Shown: positions 43,392 to 52,214, counted from the first letter of the stretch. The stretch is 64,000 bases of DNA from Desulfobacteraceae bacterium (GCA_014237395.1 JABZFP010000043.1:1-64000), one strand, 5' to 3'. Notes: generated from the letters alone by a model not told the origin. Made by a program: numbers and translations.

Positions 43392-43613
43392 TCATCGTCT
43401 GTCGAATATCCCAGCACCACACAACGGCAATGTCTGCGTAGAAAGAATCTTCAACCGCTTATTATCGCCGACCAAACGTTGATAGTCTCCGGTAGAAAAT
43501 CCTAACAATCCAGATTCATTGACAAATTGGATGTTCCATGTAAGAGTGGGATAATATTGGATGGTAATGTTTGCCCAATTATCAGGGTCGAAGAGAAGAT
43601 TTGCAGGACACAT
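43392..43613 (-). CDS. doubtful small hypothetical protein
   Basis: A 73-codon frame, divergent from the PilZ gene, in a locally AT-richer patch. The translation (MCPANLLFDPDNWANITIQY, NESGLLGFSTGDYQRLVGDN) looks protein-like, but the ribosome site is weak (GGGA) and no family is recognised. It could be a gene fragment left by the surrounding repeats. Confidence 0.28.
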   Translation of the reverse strand: MCPANLLFDPDNWANITIQYYPTLTWNIQFVNESGLLGFSTGDYQRLVGDNKRLKILSTQTLPLCGAGIFDRR

Positions 43614-43635
43614 TTATTCCCAGCCGAGGTGAATC

Positions 43636-43947
43636 GTGAGCAATCAGAAAGCCGTCGATGACCGTTATCAGGATGAAGCTACAAAAGAAGAGAGCCGGCG
43701 TCATGGCCGAACACCCTGTTCCGAGGGGACCCATTTCCTCACCCGCAAGCGGCTGCACGAAGGTGTGATCAAAAATATCAGCAAGGGTGGCACCTATATC
43801 GAGGCCGAAGGCTTTTTTTTCGCCGGTCAGGAAATCACGGTGGCCGGGCCTTTCGAGAATGACGGTGAGGAGATCAAGCAGAAAGGCGCGATCGTCCGCT
43901 TCGATGGAAAGGGCATTGGCGTCAAATTCACTAAACCTGTGGTATGA
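43636..43947 (+). CDS. PilZ-domain protein
   Basis: 103 residues, GTG start with GAGGTGA upstream. A single PilZ domain: RRHGR (the RxxxR c-di-GMP motif), then the N/DxSxxG motif as NISKGGTYIEA, followed by beta strands (FAGQEITVAGPF, KGAIVRFDGKGIGVKF). Stand-alone PilZ proteins act as c-di-GMP receptors through a partner protein. The HD-GYP protein at the window end shows that this organism handles c-di-GMP. Binding residues appear intact. Confidence 0.87.
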   Translation: MSNQKAVDDRYQDEATKEESRRHGRTPCSEGTHFLTRKRLHEGVIKNISKGGTYIEAEGFFFAGQEITVAGPFENDGEEIKQKGAIVRFDGKGIGVKFTKPVV

Positions 43948-44028
43948 CCGACACGCCGGTTTATCGCTTTCCCCTCTTAGAGGCCCATTGCCGCCATCGG
44001 TCGGCATGACGGGATACCCTGTTCCAGT

Positions 44029-46134
44029 TTATCCCCTGAGTATCCGTGTGGCATTGGCAACGGCCAGCAGCGCTGTTCCCACATCCGCAAACACGGCCTC
44101 CCACATCGTAGCCAACCCAAATGCACCAAAGCTGATGAAGACGCCCTTTACGGCAAATGCCAGCAGGATGTTCTGCCAGACCACACGCCGGGTCTGTTTC
44201 GCGATGGCGACGGCTTCGGCCATTTTTCGGGGCGTGTCCGTCATTAATACCACATCGGCGGTTTCCACGGCCGCATCACTTCCCAGGGCCCCCATGGCAA
44301 GCCCCACATCCGCCCGCGCGATGACCGGGGCATCATTGATACCGTCACCGACAAAGGCGATCTTGCCGTTCGGTCGGTCGCGACCGATCTTTTCAAAAAC
44401 CGTTACTTTCTCCTCCGGCAGCAGGTCGGCGTCGTAACGATCGAGTCCGAGTTTGTCGGCGACCGCCCGGGCGGCACAATCGTTGTCGCCGGTCAGCATG
44501 GCAATGTGGTCAACCCCCTGGTCCCGCAAGGCTTGAATGGCATCAAGAGCGTCCGGCCGCAATTCGTCACCGATGGTGATGTGGCCGGCATACTGACCGT
44601 CGACGGCAATGTGGGCGACCGTATCATCGAATTCGCATTGGTCATGATCGATGGCCTTCAGGTGCAGAAAACTGTCGTTTCCCACCAGAATGGATCGTTT
44701 GTCATAGCGGGCCGTGACACCCTGTCCGGCGTGAACGGTGTGTGCAAGAATCTGGGATTCATTCAATCGGCCGCCCCGTTCCGCAAAGAACGCTAGAATC
44801 GAAGTGGCGATGGGGTGGTTGGACTGAAACTCGGCGGCTGCCGCAAACTCAAGGAGCTGATCCTTTGAAAATCCATTCCGGCTGACAACGTCTTTAACCC
44901 GGAACACGCCTTTGGTCAGGGTCCCCGTCTTGTCGAAGACAACGGTTTTTACGGCGGCCAGAACATCGATATAATTGGAGCCCTTGACCAGGATGCCCTG
45001 CCGTGAGGCACGCCCGAGACCGCCGAAATACCCCAACGGAATGCTGATGACCAGTGCACAGGGGCAGGAAATCACCAGGAGGACCAGGGCCCGATAAATC
45101 CATGTCTGGTAGGAGGCACCGGTCAACACGGGCGGCAAAAAGGCGATGGCGGCAGCTATCAACACGACCGCCGGGGTATAATAGCGGGCAAAGGTGGTGA
45201 TAAATTTTTCCGTTCGGGCTTTCCGGGCGGTGGCATTTTCGACAAGATCCATCACCCGGGCGATGGACGATTCCCTGAAAGGTCGGGTCACTTCCACCGT
45301 TAAGGCACCGGTGGTGCTGATCTGGCCGGCCATGACCGGGTCGCCGGGCTTCACCGACAGCGGCACCGGTTCGCCCGTCAGGGCGGACGTGTCGAGGTGG
45401 GATTGGCCTTCCAGCACGTTGCCGTCAAGGGGGATCTTCTGTCCCGGTTTCACCACGAGGATATCGCCGACCGCTACGGATTCCGGGGTGACCGTGCGCA
45501 ACCCCTGCGTCGTTTTAACAACCGCCTGGTCCGGTCGGGCGGCCAGCAGGGCATGAATGGAGCGGCGCGAACGCGAAACAGCGCCTGCCTGCAGCAGTTC
45601 CCCGATCTTGAAAAAGATCATGACGCCCACGGCTTCGGAATAGGCCTGGATGCCAATGGCGCCGCCTGTGGCAATGACCATCAGCACGTTTTCATCGAAG
45701 AGCGTTCCCCGCCGGATGGTTTGGAAAGCGTTGGCGATGACATTTCCGCCGGCCATGACATAGGCGGCCAGGACGATCAGCATGGGCCACGTGAAAAGCG
45801 AAGCCCCGGCGAGTTTGTGTTCGTTGATGAGCAGCCATCCGAATAAAACGGTGGCGGCGACCAGCAGCCCCACTTCCTTCTTGAAGTTGATGCCCTCGTT
45901 GTTATTGCCAGTAGCAGGGGGTATCGTCCGGTCTGATTTCGGAATGAGTTCCACCTTTGGATCGATAGCCCGCGCCGTCTTTACCACATGCTGAATCTCG
46001 CCGGTTTGAACAAAGAGGGTCTGGTTGACGAAGTCCACCACGGCATCTTCCACGCCGTCGGCCTTGTTGAGGCCGTGTTCCAGCTTGGCCGCGCAGGCGG
46101 CGCAGTCCATGTTTTTCAATCGAAATTTGAGCAT
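44029..46134 (-). CDS. P1B-type heavy-metal-translocating ATPase (Zn/Cd/Pb type)
   Basis: 701 residues. One N-terminal HMA domain with MDCAACAAKL (C11, C14), then transmembrane helices including the ion-binding SCPCAL (C357-P-C359), the phosphorylated DKTGTLT (D401), the ATP-binding HP and GDGIND motifs, and MVGDN-type LTGDND. The CPC pattern with a single HMA and the TM region resembles ZntA/CadA exporters of zinc, cadmium and lead. It sits 9 bp downstream of an ArsR/CadC-type repressor, the classical metal-inducible pair. There is little intergenic space, so the two are one operon. Confidence 0.94.
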   Translation of the reverse strand: MLKFRLKNMDCAACAAKLEHGLNKADGVEDAVVDFVNQTLFVQTGEIQHVVKTARAIDPKVELIPKSDRTIPPATGNNNEGINFKKEVGLLVAATVLFGWLLINEHKLAGASLFTWPMLIVLAAYVMAGGNVIANAFQTIRRGTLFDENVLMVIATGGAIGIQAYSEAVGVMIFFKIGELLQAGAVSRSRRSIHALLAARPDQAVVKTTQGLRTVTPESVAVGDILVVKPGQKIPLDGNVLEGQSHLDTSALTGEPVPLSVKPGDPVMAGQISTTGALTVEVTRPFRESSIARVMDLVENATARKARTEKFITTFARYYTPAVVLIAAAIAFLPPVLTGASYQTWIYRALVLLVISCPCALVISIPLGYFGGLGRASRQGILVKGSNYIDVLAAVKTVVFDKTGTLTKGVFRVKDVVSRNGFSKDQLLEFAAAAEFQSNHPIATSILAFFAERGGRLNESQILAHTVHAGQGVTARYDKRSILVGNDSFLHLKAIDHDQCEFDDTVAHIAVDGQYAGHITIGDELRPDALDAIQALRDQGVDHIAMLTGDNDCAARAVADKLGLDRYDADLLPEEKVTVFEKIGRDRPNGKIAFVGDGINDAPVIARADVGLAMGALGSDAAVETADVVLMTDTPRKMAEAVAIAKQTRRVVWQNILLAFAVKGVFISFGAFGLATMWEAVFADVGTALLAVANATRILRG

Positions 46135-46143
46135 CGTTGCTAT

Positions 46144-46530
46144 CTATGCCTCCAGGATGTGTTCCATCCCCAGATTTAACAGCTTGCGGATATGGTCGTC
46201 GTCCAATGAATAGTAAATCACTTTTCCATCGCGCCGCGATTTGACGATCCGGGCTTGTTTGAGGTTTTTAAGCTGGTGGGAAACCGCCGGTTGCTTCATT
46301 TTAAGCAAGGCGCAAAGATCGCAGACACACATTTCCGATTCGCTCAGGGCCCAGATAATGCCCAGTCGTGTGCTGTCCCCGAAGAGCTTGAAAAGGTCGG
46401 CCAGATCATAGAGGTGGATGGGATCCGGCAGGGATTGTTTGACGGTACGAATGATGTTGCGATGAATCCCTTTGGTGATGCAGCTTTCAATCGTTTCCTG
46501 CGCCCGTTGTTGTGCTTTGGTGGTGCCCAT
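46144..46530 (-). CDS. ArsR/SmtB-family metal-responsive repressor (CadC-like)
   Basis: 128 residues. A winged helix with LADLFKLFGDSTRLGIIWAL, the metal-site-bearing SEMCVCDLCALL (two cysteines as in the ELCVCDL motif of CadC/ArsR), the recognition helix KQPAVSHQLKNLKQA, and the wing RRDGKVIYYSL. An additional N-terminal cysteine (ESCITKG) could complete a CadC-type thiolate site. It is expected to repress itself and the adjacent P-type ATPase gene until Zn, Cd or Pb binds. Confidence 0.94.
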   Translation of the reverse strand: MGTTKAQQRAQETIESCITKGIHRNIIRTVKQSLPDPIHLYDLADLFKLFGDSTRLGIIWALSESEMCVCDLCALLKMKQPAVSHQLKNLKQARIVKSRRDGKVIYYSLDDDHIRKLLNLGMEHILEA

Positions 46531-46545
46531 GGATTCCCTCGTTGT

Positions 46546-46567
46546 ATATGTTAATAAATAAACATAT
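46546..46567. promoter_or_regulatory. candidate ArsR/SmtB operator
   Basis: Inverted repeat ATATGTT-N8-AACATAT, 16 bp upstream of the repressor ATG and followed by further ATATG-like repeats. SmtB/CadC operators are imperfect inverted repeats with ATATG/TTCATAT arms close to the promoter, so position and sequence fit an autoregulatory site. Confidence 0.5.
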
Positions 46568-46708
46568 GTACATATAATAATATGATAGGGTGGTTGTCAA
46601 GCTGTTTGCGGTGGTTGCAAGAAAAATAAGGAGTGAGAAAAATATAGAAGAATGGTAACGATATGGAATAACATAGGAATCTGCTATATTACGACAACGG
46701 GAGAGGGA

Positions 46709-47104
46709 TCAGCCCAGAATTAATTTTTGGGGGTAGCAGATATGGCGCAGGATGCGCAATTCCTTTTCAGAGGGGGGCGGCGTCGATTCAACGCGTGAAA
46801 CGTCAATCTCAAATCCGGTGTTTTGGGTAACATCGCTGACGCGAACCCCGGGGTAAATGGCTTTCAGAAACATGCGGTGGTCTGTGGGGTCAAATCCCAT
46901 GATGGCCATGTTGGTGATCACCAGATGCGGACCGCCTTCGCACAGCCCGGCTTGTAGACGGGCATCGCCGCCGGAGAGCCAGCCGGGGCTGGTCAGATAG
47001 TCGACCTTGGGAACGAATTTGCGTTTTTCGTGCTGCATGAAGATGATGGTGCGCGCGGCCGCGATGGTCATCATTTCCTTGGGTGTATAGGGCATCTTCG
47101 GCAT
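46709..47104 (-). pseudogene. CoA-transferase subunit B (GctB-like) with a large in-frame internal deletion
   Basis: 131 residues, against about 260 for the family. The N-terminal YTPKEMMTIAAARTI and the C-terminal TIIFMQHEKRKFVPKVDYLT, SPGWLSGG, GGPHLVITNMAIMGFD and VTQNTGFEID are all well preserved. About 140 residues between AARTI and IIFMQHEK are missing without loss of frame. The missing part contains the catalytic glutamate (ESG motif) and the glycine-rich CoA-binding region. The protein is therefore expected to be inactive. A collapsed assembly is an alternative. It is 6 bp downstream of the intact subunit A gene. Confidence 0.8.
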
Positions 47105-47110
47105 CTTATC

Positions 47111-48076
47111 CTATCGTCGGTCGAGATTGCGGGCATAGCCGGTGGCAGGATCGGCTTTGAGGGATTCCAGCCGGTCGCCGGCCGCTTTGGCTAAAAATGC
47201 TTCATGGGTGGCGGAAGCGCGAATATGGTTATCGAGATAGTCCCGATAGGTCGTTTCATTTTTCGCGAGGGCGGCATAATGCTTGAGGAAGACCGGATCG
47301 TAATCGTAATGGCCATAACAGGCGGTGGGGTAGGCGCCATGGGATACTGGAACGACGGCATCCACGATGAACGGCGGAACCTGGTTTAAATCCGGGTTTT
47401 CACGCAGTTCGTCGGCTTCCACCAGTTCTTCGCATGTGATGATGACATGGGCGGCGGATTTGGCCTGTTCGACATCCACAAACGGGAGCCCCTTGATCCG
47501 GGCGTTCCCGTGGCGATCCGCCTTCTGAATATGGATGACCGTGACATCGGGGTGAATGGCCGGCACCAGCACCACTTGCTGGGTATCGGTATGGCCTTTG
47601 AACGGGTTGTCGATCACACAGACTTTTTGATCGGGGAGATGCGGGTCCGCCTCCCGCATCGAACGGGAAAAGCCCCACCGTTCGATAATATCGGTGCCCA
47701 ATCCCGAGCGGGTCGGCAGGAAGGGGACGCCCATGGCACCGGCCATAAATCGCAGGGACATCTGGTAATTGGAGTAGTCCTCGACCTGGATCGTTTGCTC
47801 CTGCACCGCTTTTCTGAAGCGGATGCAGGTAGCGGCAAAACGACCGCTGCCGCAATAGGCAATTTCAAGCCGGGCGATGCAGCCCGCGCCGATCAGCTCG
47901 TCAACGCCCTGGCCGTTGGAGTGGGCGTAGAGATGCAGGTTCTTTTTGCCCTGACGAATGATTTCATAGACCGCAGCCATAGGGTTGCGATTGATGGTAA
48001 AACCGCCGATGGAAAGCTGGCAGCCATCGTTGATATAGCGTTGCACAGCATCGGTCAGCGCCATTGTTTTGTCCAT
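47111..48076 (-). CDS. CoA-transferase subunit A (glutaconate CoA-transferase-like)
   Basis: 321 residues, complete for GctA-type subunits. Features: DGCQLSIGGFTINRNPMAAVYEIIRQ, NGQGVDELIGAGCIARLEIAYCG, FLPTRSGLGTDI, VVLVPAIHPDVTVIHIQKADRHGNARIKG and IITCEELV. Such enzymes move CoA between glutaconate, 3-oxoadipate or similar dicarboxylates and acetyl-CoA. The catalytic glutamate is supplied by subunit B, whose gene immediately downstream has lost it. Without a second subunit B elsewhere in the genome this protein would have no activity. Confidence 0.88.
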   Translation of the reverse strand: MDKTMALTDAVQRYINDGCQLSIGGFTINRNPMAAVYEIIRQGKKNLHLYAHSNGQGVDELIGAGCIARLEIAYCGSGRFAATCIRFRKAVQEQTIQVEDYSNYQMSLRFMAGAMGVPFLPTRSGLGTDIIERWGFSRSMREADPHLPDQKVCVIDNPFKGHTDTQQVVLVPAIHPDVTVIHIQKADRHGNARIKGLPFVDVEQAKSAAHVIITCEELVEADELRENPDLNQVPPFIVDAVVPVSHGAYPTACYGHYDYDPVFLKHYAALAKNETTYRDYLDNHIRASATHEAFLAKAAGDRLESLKADPATGYARNLDRR

Positions 48077-48283
48077 GTCGGCATCTTCGCAGGATGATCA
48101 TTCCCTCACCAAAGCAGGGGGATCCGTAGCGTCAAAGTGGTCTTCGGCGCAATAGGTATCACTGCCGGGGGTAAGACTCAAGAACGATCGAAGGGTAGGT
48201 GGGGGGCATACGGCATCAACCAATCGATATTTCTACCGATCAACAGTGGTTCAGAACGGCTTAAATCGCCGCAGCAGGAACGG

Positions 48284-48706
48284 TCACATTTCGTGGGAAA
48301 CGTCTTTTTGGATGGCCAGATAGTGGCGGATTTCGCCCATGGCATTGCGGATGGGCGCGATCTTCCATTCCATCATGAATTCGGAGCCGTCTTTGCGGTA
48401 GTTGACCGCACGTCCATGAAAAACGCGGCCGGCTTCAATATCACGGCTGAGGCGTTCCAACACGGCGGAGTCCGTTTTGGGGCCCTGCAGAATGACGGGC
48501 GATTTCATGAGGATTTCCTGGGGGCCGTAACCGGTCATCTGGCAAAAAGCGGGGTTGACATAGAGAATCGGATAGCCGGGCGAAGCCTCTGTGATCATGA
48601 TGCCGCTGAACGACAGCTCCAGGGAGGATTGCAGCAGCATTTTCATGATTTCCAGAAAATTCTTGTCGTGGTCGAAAATTTTGAAGAAGTCGGATGATGG
48701 GGCCAT
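48284..48706 (-). CDS. single-domain LOV-like PAS protein lacking the photoactive cysteine
   Basis: About 140 residues from the ATG at 48706 (GGAGGG 7 nt upstream). The PAS fold is very close to LOV domains: GIMITEASPGYPILYVNPAF, MTGYGPQEIL, LQGPKTD, LERLSRDIEAGRVFHGRAVN, YRKDGSEFMMEW and HYLAIQKDVS. In true LOV photoreceptors the helix before LQG reads NCRF; here it is SPVI, so the flavin-adduct cysteine is replaced by proline. It could still bind flavin as a redox sensor. No output domain is present, so it probably signals by interaction. Confidence 0.85.
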   Translation of the reverse strand: MAPSSDFFKIFDHDKNFLEIMKMLLQSSLELSFSGIMITEASPGYPILYVNPAFCQMTGYGPQEILMKSPVILQGPKTDSAVLERLSRDIEAGRVFHGRAVNYRKDGSEFMMEWKIAPIRNAMGEIRHYLAIQKDVSHEM

Positions 48707-48857
48707 GGGGTTTCCCTCCATTCGTGCGGAAATCCGTCGCGTTGACCAGATCGAGCGATGACTGAAAGTGTCACGGCCGGTATGGTGAAATTGCGGCCTG
48801 ACACAGGGGTAATGAACAACCGGTGCCAGGCCGCAAGGGCCGCAGGCGCTATACTTT

Positions 48858-49196
48858 TCAGGCGCAGTTGAGAATCATGCTGTCGTTGGGAACAAACGTT
48901 TTATGGGCCAATCCGGTCTCCTCGACAACGTATCCGGGGATGGCAATACCGGATTCGAACTGGGCATAGTTCACAAATGTCCGGCCATCGATGCGGACTT
49001 TCATGCCGGGAACGGCCTGTTTCAGGGGGACCACAGCAAACGTATCCCGATACTTTTGTTGAATGTCCTGATAGCCAAGCATTTCCGCTTGTTTACCAAT
49101 GTTCACCTCGACATAAAACCGTGATCCTTCGCCGATGTCGTTTTTGTAGTGTTCACCAATTTTCTCAATGACGTCATCCAACGGTTTCCGATTCAT
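48858..49196 (-). CDS. conserved hypothetical small cytoplasmic protein
   Basis: 112 residues, AAGGAG 6 nt upstream of the ATG. No signal peptide or membrane segment. The pattern VIEKIGEHYKNDIGEGSRFYVEVNIG, AVVPLKQAVPGMKVRIDGRTFVNYAQFESGIAIPGYVVEE suggests a compact alpha/beta protein, ending in SMILNCA. I do not recognise the family. It follows the PAS gene region on the same strand but 150 bp apart. Confidence 0.65.
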   Translation of the reverse strand: MNRKPLDDVIEKIGEHYKNDIGEGSRFYVEVNIGKQAEMLGYQDIQQKYRDTFAVVPLKQAVPGMKVRIDGRTFVNYAQFESGIAIPGYVVEETGLAHKTFVPNDSMILNCA

Positions 49197-49499
49197 GGGT
49201 TACTCCTTGTACATTTTCTGCGTAGGTCTCCACTGTCATTGGGTCGAGCCGGGTGATGCATAAACAACCGCATGCATACAGCGGCACTGCAATACATCTA
49301 AGCATACCCGTGGCGTTGTCAATCGCATGCCCTCAATCGGCGAAGCAAAGCCGGACGGGATGGCCTATAGACGATATGGCTGCACATTTTACCCGGTTGA
49401 CCTTCCTCCGGCATCGTGCTTTATTGCAACCCATCGAAAGTGCGCCGTAAAGTCATTGGCGTTTGGCCCGTCTTAGCGGGCCGGAAAGCCGGCAATGCC
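49197..49499. other. gene-free stretch
   Basis: About 300 bases between divergent genes, presumably carrying both promoters. I see no repeat, RNA gene or strong inverted repeat. A frame from a GTG at 49416 runs into the next gene but has no ribosome site. Confidence 0.35.
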
Positions 49500-50147
49500 A
49501 TGGACTTTATCAAGCTTTTCAGCCCTGTTTCGTATTGGCTGCTGATCCTGCTGTGGTCATGGATATTTTTGTTCTATCTGCGCCGCATCCGGCAACGGAA
49601 ACTGGAAAGCCGTTTTATCACCACGCTGCTGGTCATCCTGGCCATCGATGCCTTCCGGACCCTGTTTGAAAGCCTTTATTTCGGCGCCTGGTACACCTCC
49701 CTGGTTGGCCTCATCCCCCGGGCCATCCATGATTTCCTCATACGGCCTGAAAACGTCCTCATTCCGAAAGTCCTCAATGTGGTTGCGGCCGTTCTGATCA
49801 TCGTCATCGTTCTGCGGCGCTGGTTTCCCCAAGAGGAGGAGGAGCGTGAGCGACACCGGTCCCATGTGCTGGCCCTCGAGAAGGAAATCCGCGAGCGCAA
49901 ACAGGCCGAGGCTGAAAAAGAGAACCTGATTGCCGAACTGCAGCGCGCTTTGGAAGAAGTCAAAACCCTCCGCGGTATACTCCCCATTTGTTCATTTTGT
50001 AAGAAGGTGCGCGACGATGAAGGGTATTGGCGCCAGGTGGACGTTTACATTAAACAACAAACCGACGTGGATTTCAGCCACAGCGTCTGCCCGGAATGTG
50101 TCCGGAAGCATTACCCCGAATTCATACCCCGCCATGAGGATGATTGA
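49500..50147 (+). CDS. membrane protein with coiled coil and C-terminal zinc-ribbon-like domain
   Basis: 215 residues from the ATG at 49500, which places the first membrane segment at the N-terminus. Three hydrophobic segments (PVSYWLLILLWSWIFLFYL, FITTLLVILAIDAFRTLF, VLNVVAAVLIIVIVLRRWF) are followed by a charged coiled coil (HVLALEKEIRERKQAEAEKE). The C-terminus is LRGILPICSFCKKVRDDEGYW ... SVCPECVRKHYPE, with two CxxC pairs. That domain is commonly found at the C-terminus of PAS or receiver proteins in Desulfobacterota, where it probably binds metal. Here it is attached to a membrane anchor. Function unknown; a signalling or redox-sensing role is a guess. Confidence 0.72.
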   Translation: MDFIKLFSPVSYWLLILLWSWIFLFYLRRIRQRKLESRFITTLLVILAIDAFRTLFESLYFGAWYTSLVGLIPRAIHDFLIRPENVLIPKVLNVVAAVLIIVIVLRRWFPQEEEERERHRSHVLALEKEIRERKQAEAEKENLIAELQRALEEVKTLRGILPICSFCKKVRDDEGYWRQVDVYIKQQTDVDFSHSVCPECVRKHYPEFIPRHEDD

Positions 50148-50385
50148 GCCGACACCCGGCTGCTGAACGATCGCAAGCGTGAAGCCGAAAAGCATTTACG
50201 AAGCGGCGCTGCCATTGGATCAGCGCATTCGTTGGTAAGGAATCGGGCGGATGGGGAGGTCGGCACTTTCCGGTCACATAACAGGCCCGGTGGTCCCTTC
50301 TTTTATTGACGTTCCCTTCGGCGTTCTCTATACCAATCGCATTCCATACGGCGCATTTTTTGACCGTTAATCCGGACATAACGCA

Positions 50386-50871
50386 ATGCATTGCGATCGA
50401 TTGAAGAAAATTTTCGGTGTCGGACCACTGGGCGCCGTGATCAGCTTCGGACTGCTGGCCGGCGCCGCCGGGATCGATCGTTTTATTGGCTTCGCGGCCA
50501 TCACCCGGCATACGACCGCAGCTCATTTGGCCGGAGGGTTGCTGGTTGCCCTGGGCCTGGGGCTTCACGGGTGGTCTTTTCTGACGCTGCGGGCCTGGTG
50601 GGGGCAAAGCCGGCTTTGCACCCAGGGCCCATTTCGATACCTTCGTCATCCCATGTACGCCGCCTGGATCAGCCTCATTGCCCCCGGCACCGTTTTGATC
50701 CTGAACCGCTTTATCTATTGGGTCTGGCTGCTGGCGTTGCATGTCATCTGGCACGCCCTGGTCCGGAGGGAAGAAGCGACCATGTATCATCTTTTCGGCG
50801 AAACTTATCGCACCTATGCATCGCGAACCGGGCGATTCCTGCCACGATGGCCCCATCGGACGGAAGACTGA
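50386..50871 (+). CDS. isoprenylcysteine carboxyl methyltransferase / PEMT-like membrane methyltransferase family protein
   Basis: 161 residues, about four membrane segments. The C-terminal signature GPFRYLRHPMYAAWI followed by RREEATMYHLFGETYRTYASRTGRFLP is the SAM-binding pattern of the ICMT/phospholipid-methyltransferase superfamily (RHP and EE motifs). Substrates in bacteria are mostly unknown and may be lipids or small molecules. The ribosome site is weak. It is 42 bp upstream of the class III aminotransferase gene and may share its transcript. Confidence 0.82.
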   Translation: MHCDRLKKIFGVGPLGAVISFGLLAGAAGIDRFIGFAAITRHTTAAHLAGGLLVALGLGLHGWSFLTLRAWWGQSRLCTQGPFRYLRHPMYAAWISLIAPGTVLILNRFIYWVWLLALHVIWHALVRREEATMYHLFGETYRTYASRTGRFLPRWPHRTED

Positions 50872-50912
50872 CGCCGGGCCCTGCCGACCACCCGACCTGA
50901 ACGGAGAAAATT

Positions 50913-52097
50913 ATGGAAAACGTGATCTGGCTTTCCGGCCACGAACGCCTTGTCGACGACATTGTGCGGGCTGAAAACTGCTCCCTGTTTGATTCAGCCG
51001 GAAAGCGCTATGTCGATTTGGAATCCGGTGTCTGGTGCACGCCCATCGGCCACGGACACCCGGATATCCTGCGCGTGATGGGCGAACAGGCTTCGCAGAT
51101 CGCCCACACCGGGTTTTGTTATGCCTGCCCCGCGGTGGCGGCGGCCGCCGATGCGATTCTGACCCTGCACGGGATGACGGACGGGAAATGCGCTTTTCTG
51201 TGTTCGGGCAGCGAGGCGGTCGAATACGGCGTTCGCGTGGCCCAATCCATCAGTGCGCGGTCCATGTTGATGACCATGAGCGATTCCTATTTCGGGGCCT
51301 ACGGATCGGCTCATCGAAAAGAAAAGAGCGACTGGTTTAGTTTCGACTGGGCGGGGTGTGCCGATTGTTCTCTTCAAGACGCATGCGATGAATCCTGTGA
51401 ACACTGGGCGGCGATTCCCTTTGATGCAATCGGCGGCTTTCTCTTTGAACCCGGCAGCTCCTCCGGCCTGGTCCGGTTTCCTCCCGACAACCTCATCCGG
51501 AGCATCGTTGCCAGGGTCAGGGCCGACGGGGGATTACTGCTGATCAACGAGGTCACCACCGGCGTGGGACGGACCGGCAAATGGTTCGGCTACCAGCATT
51601 ACGGACTGTCGCCCGATATCGTTGCCATGGGAAAGGGCATCGGCAACGGGTATCCCGTCAGTGTCACCGCCATGGCCCCGCCTGTCGCCGACCGGCTGGA
51701 GGATCGTCCGGTGCCCTATGCCCAATCCCATATGAACGATCCCTTGGGGGCGGTGATCGCCCATACGGTGCTGAAGGTCATCCAGCGGGAAGGACTGATC
51801 CAGCGGGGCCAGGACATTGCGGCCATGCTGATGGCCGGACTGGACGGCATACGGAAGCGCACCGGCGTCATCTCGGCCTTGCGCGCACGCGGTTTGATGG
51901 TGGCCGTCGCGCTGGAGGATGATGACAGGGCCACCCGCACAACCCGAGCCCATCGTGCCCTGGTAAACCGCGGCTATATCCTGGCCCAGCGGCCGGGTCT
52001 CAACGTGCTGCGGCTCGATCCCGGTCTTACCATCGAGAGGCGGGATATCGAAGGCTTCCTGGAAGCCTTCGAGGCGGTTCTGACGAACGGGGAATGA
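50913..52097 (+). CDS. class III aminotransferase with a four-cysteine insert
   Basis: 394 residues, GGAGAAAATT before the ATG. Fold-type I PLP class III enzyme: YVDLESGVWCTPIGHGHP, CSGSEAVEYGVRVAQ, LLINEVTTGVGRTGKWFGYQ, and the Schiff-base lysine K241 in VAMGKGIGNGYP. An unusual segment after the SDSYFGAYGSAH region contains C149, C152, C158 and C162 (CX2CX5CX3C), which looks like a metal or Fe-S site not normally found in this family. The substrate cannot be predicted; relatives include ornithine, GABA and glutamate-semialdehyde enzymes. The gene before it encodes a membrane methyltransferase. Confidence 0.88.
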   Translation: MENVIWLSGHERLVDDIVRAENCSLFDSAGKRYVDLESGVWCTPIGHGHPDILRVMGEQASQIAHTGFCYACPAVAAAADAILTLHGMTDGKCAFLCSGSEAVEYGVRVAQSISARSMLMTMSDSYFGAYGSAHRKEKSDWFSFDWAGCADCSLQDACDESCEHWAAIPFDAIGGFLFEPGSSSGLVRFPPDNLIRSIVARVRADGGLLLINEVTTGVGRTGKWFGYQHYGLSPDIVAMGKGIGNGYPVSVTAMAPPVADRLEDRPVPYAQSHMNDPLGAVIAHTVLKVIQREGLIQRGQDIAAMLMAGLDGIRKRTGVISALRARGLMVAVALEDDDRATRTTRAHRALVNRGYILAQRPGLNVLRLDPGLTIERRDIEGFLEAFEAVLTNGE

Positions 52098-52187
52098 CGT
52101 TATTTGCGGTCGGTGCAACGCCATTGCCGGGCCGACGGTTTTTTCCGTGCAACGATGGCGGGTGCAGGCGGTGGTATGGAATGCAAA

Positions 52188-52214
52188 AAGCCCGGGGAAG
52201 ACGCCCCGGGCCTT
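52188..52214. terminator. rho-independent terminator between convergent genes
   Basis: Stem AAGCCCGGGG / CCCCGGGC(C)TT with a 6-nt loop, A-rich on the left and T-rich on the right. It is placed between the aminotransferase gene and the convergent small gene that ends at 52260, so it can serve both directions. Confidence 0.8.
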
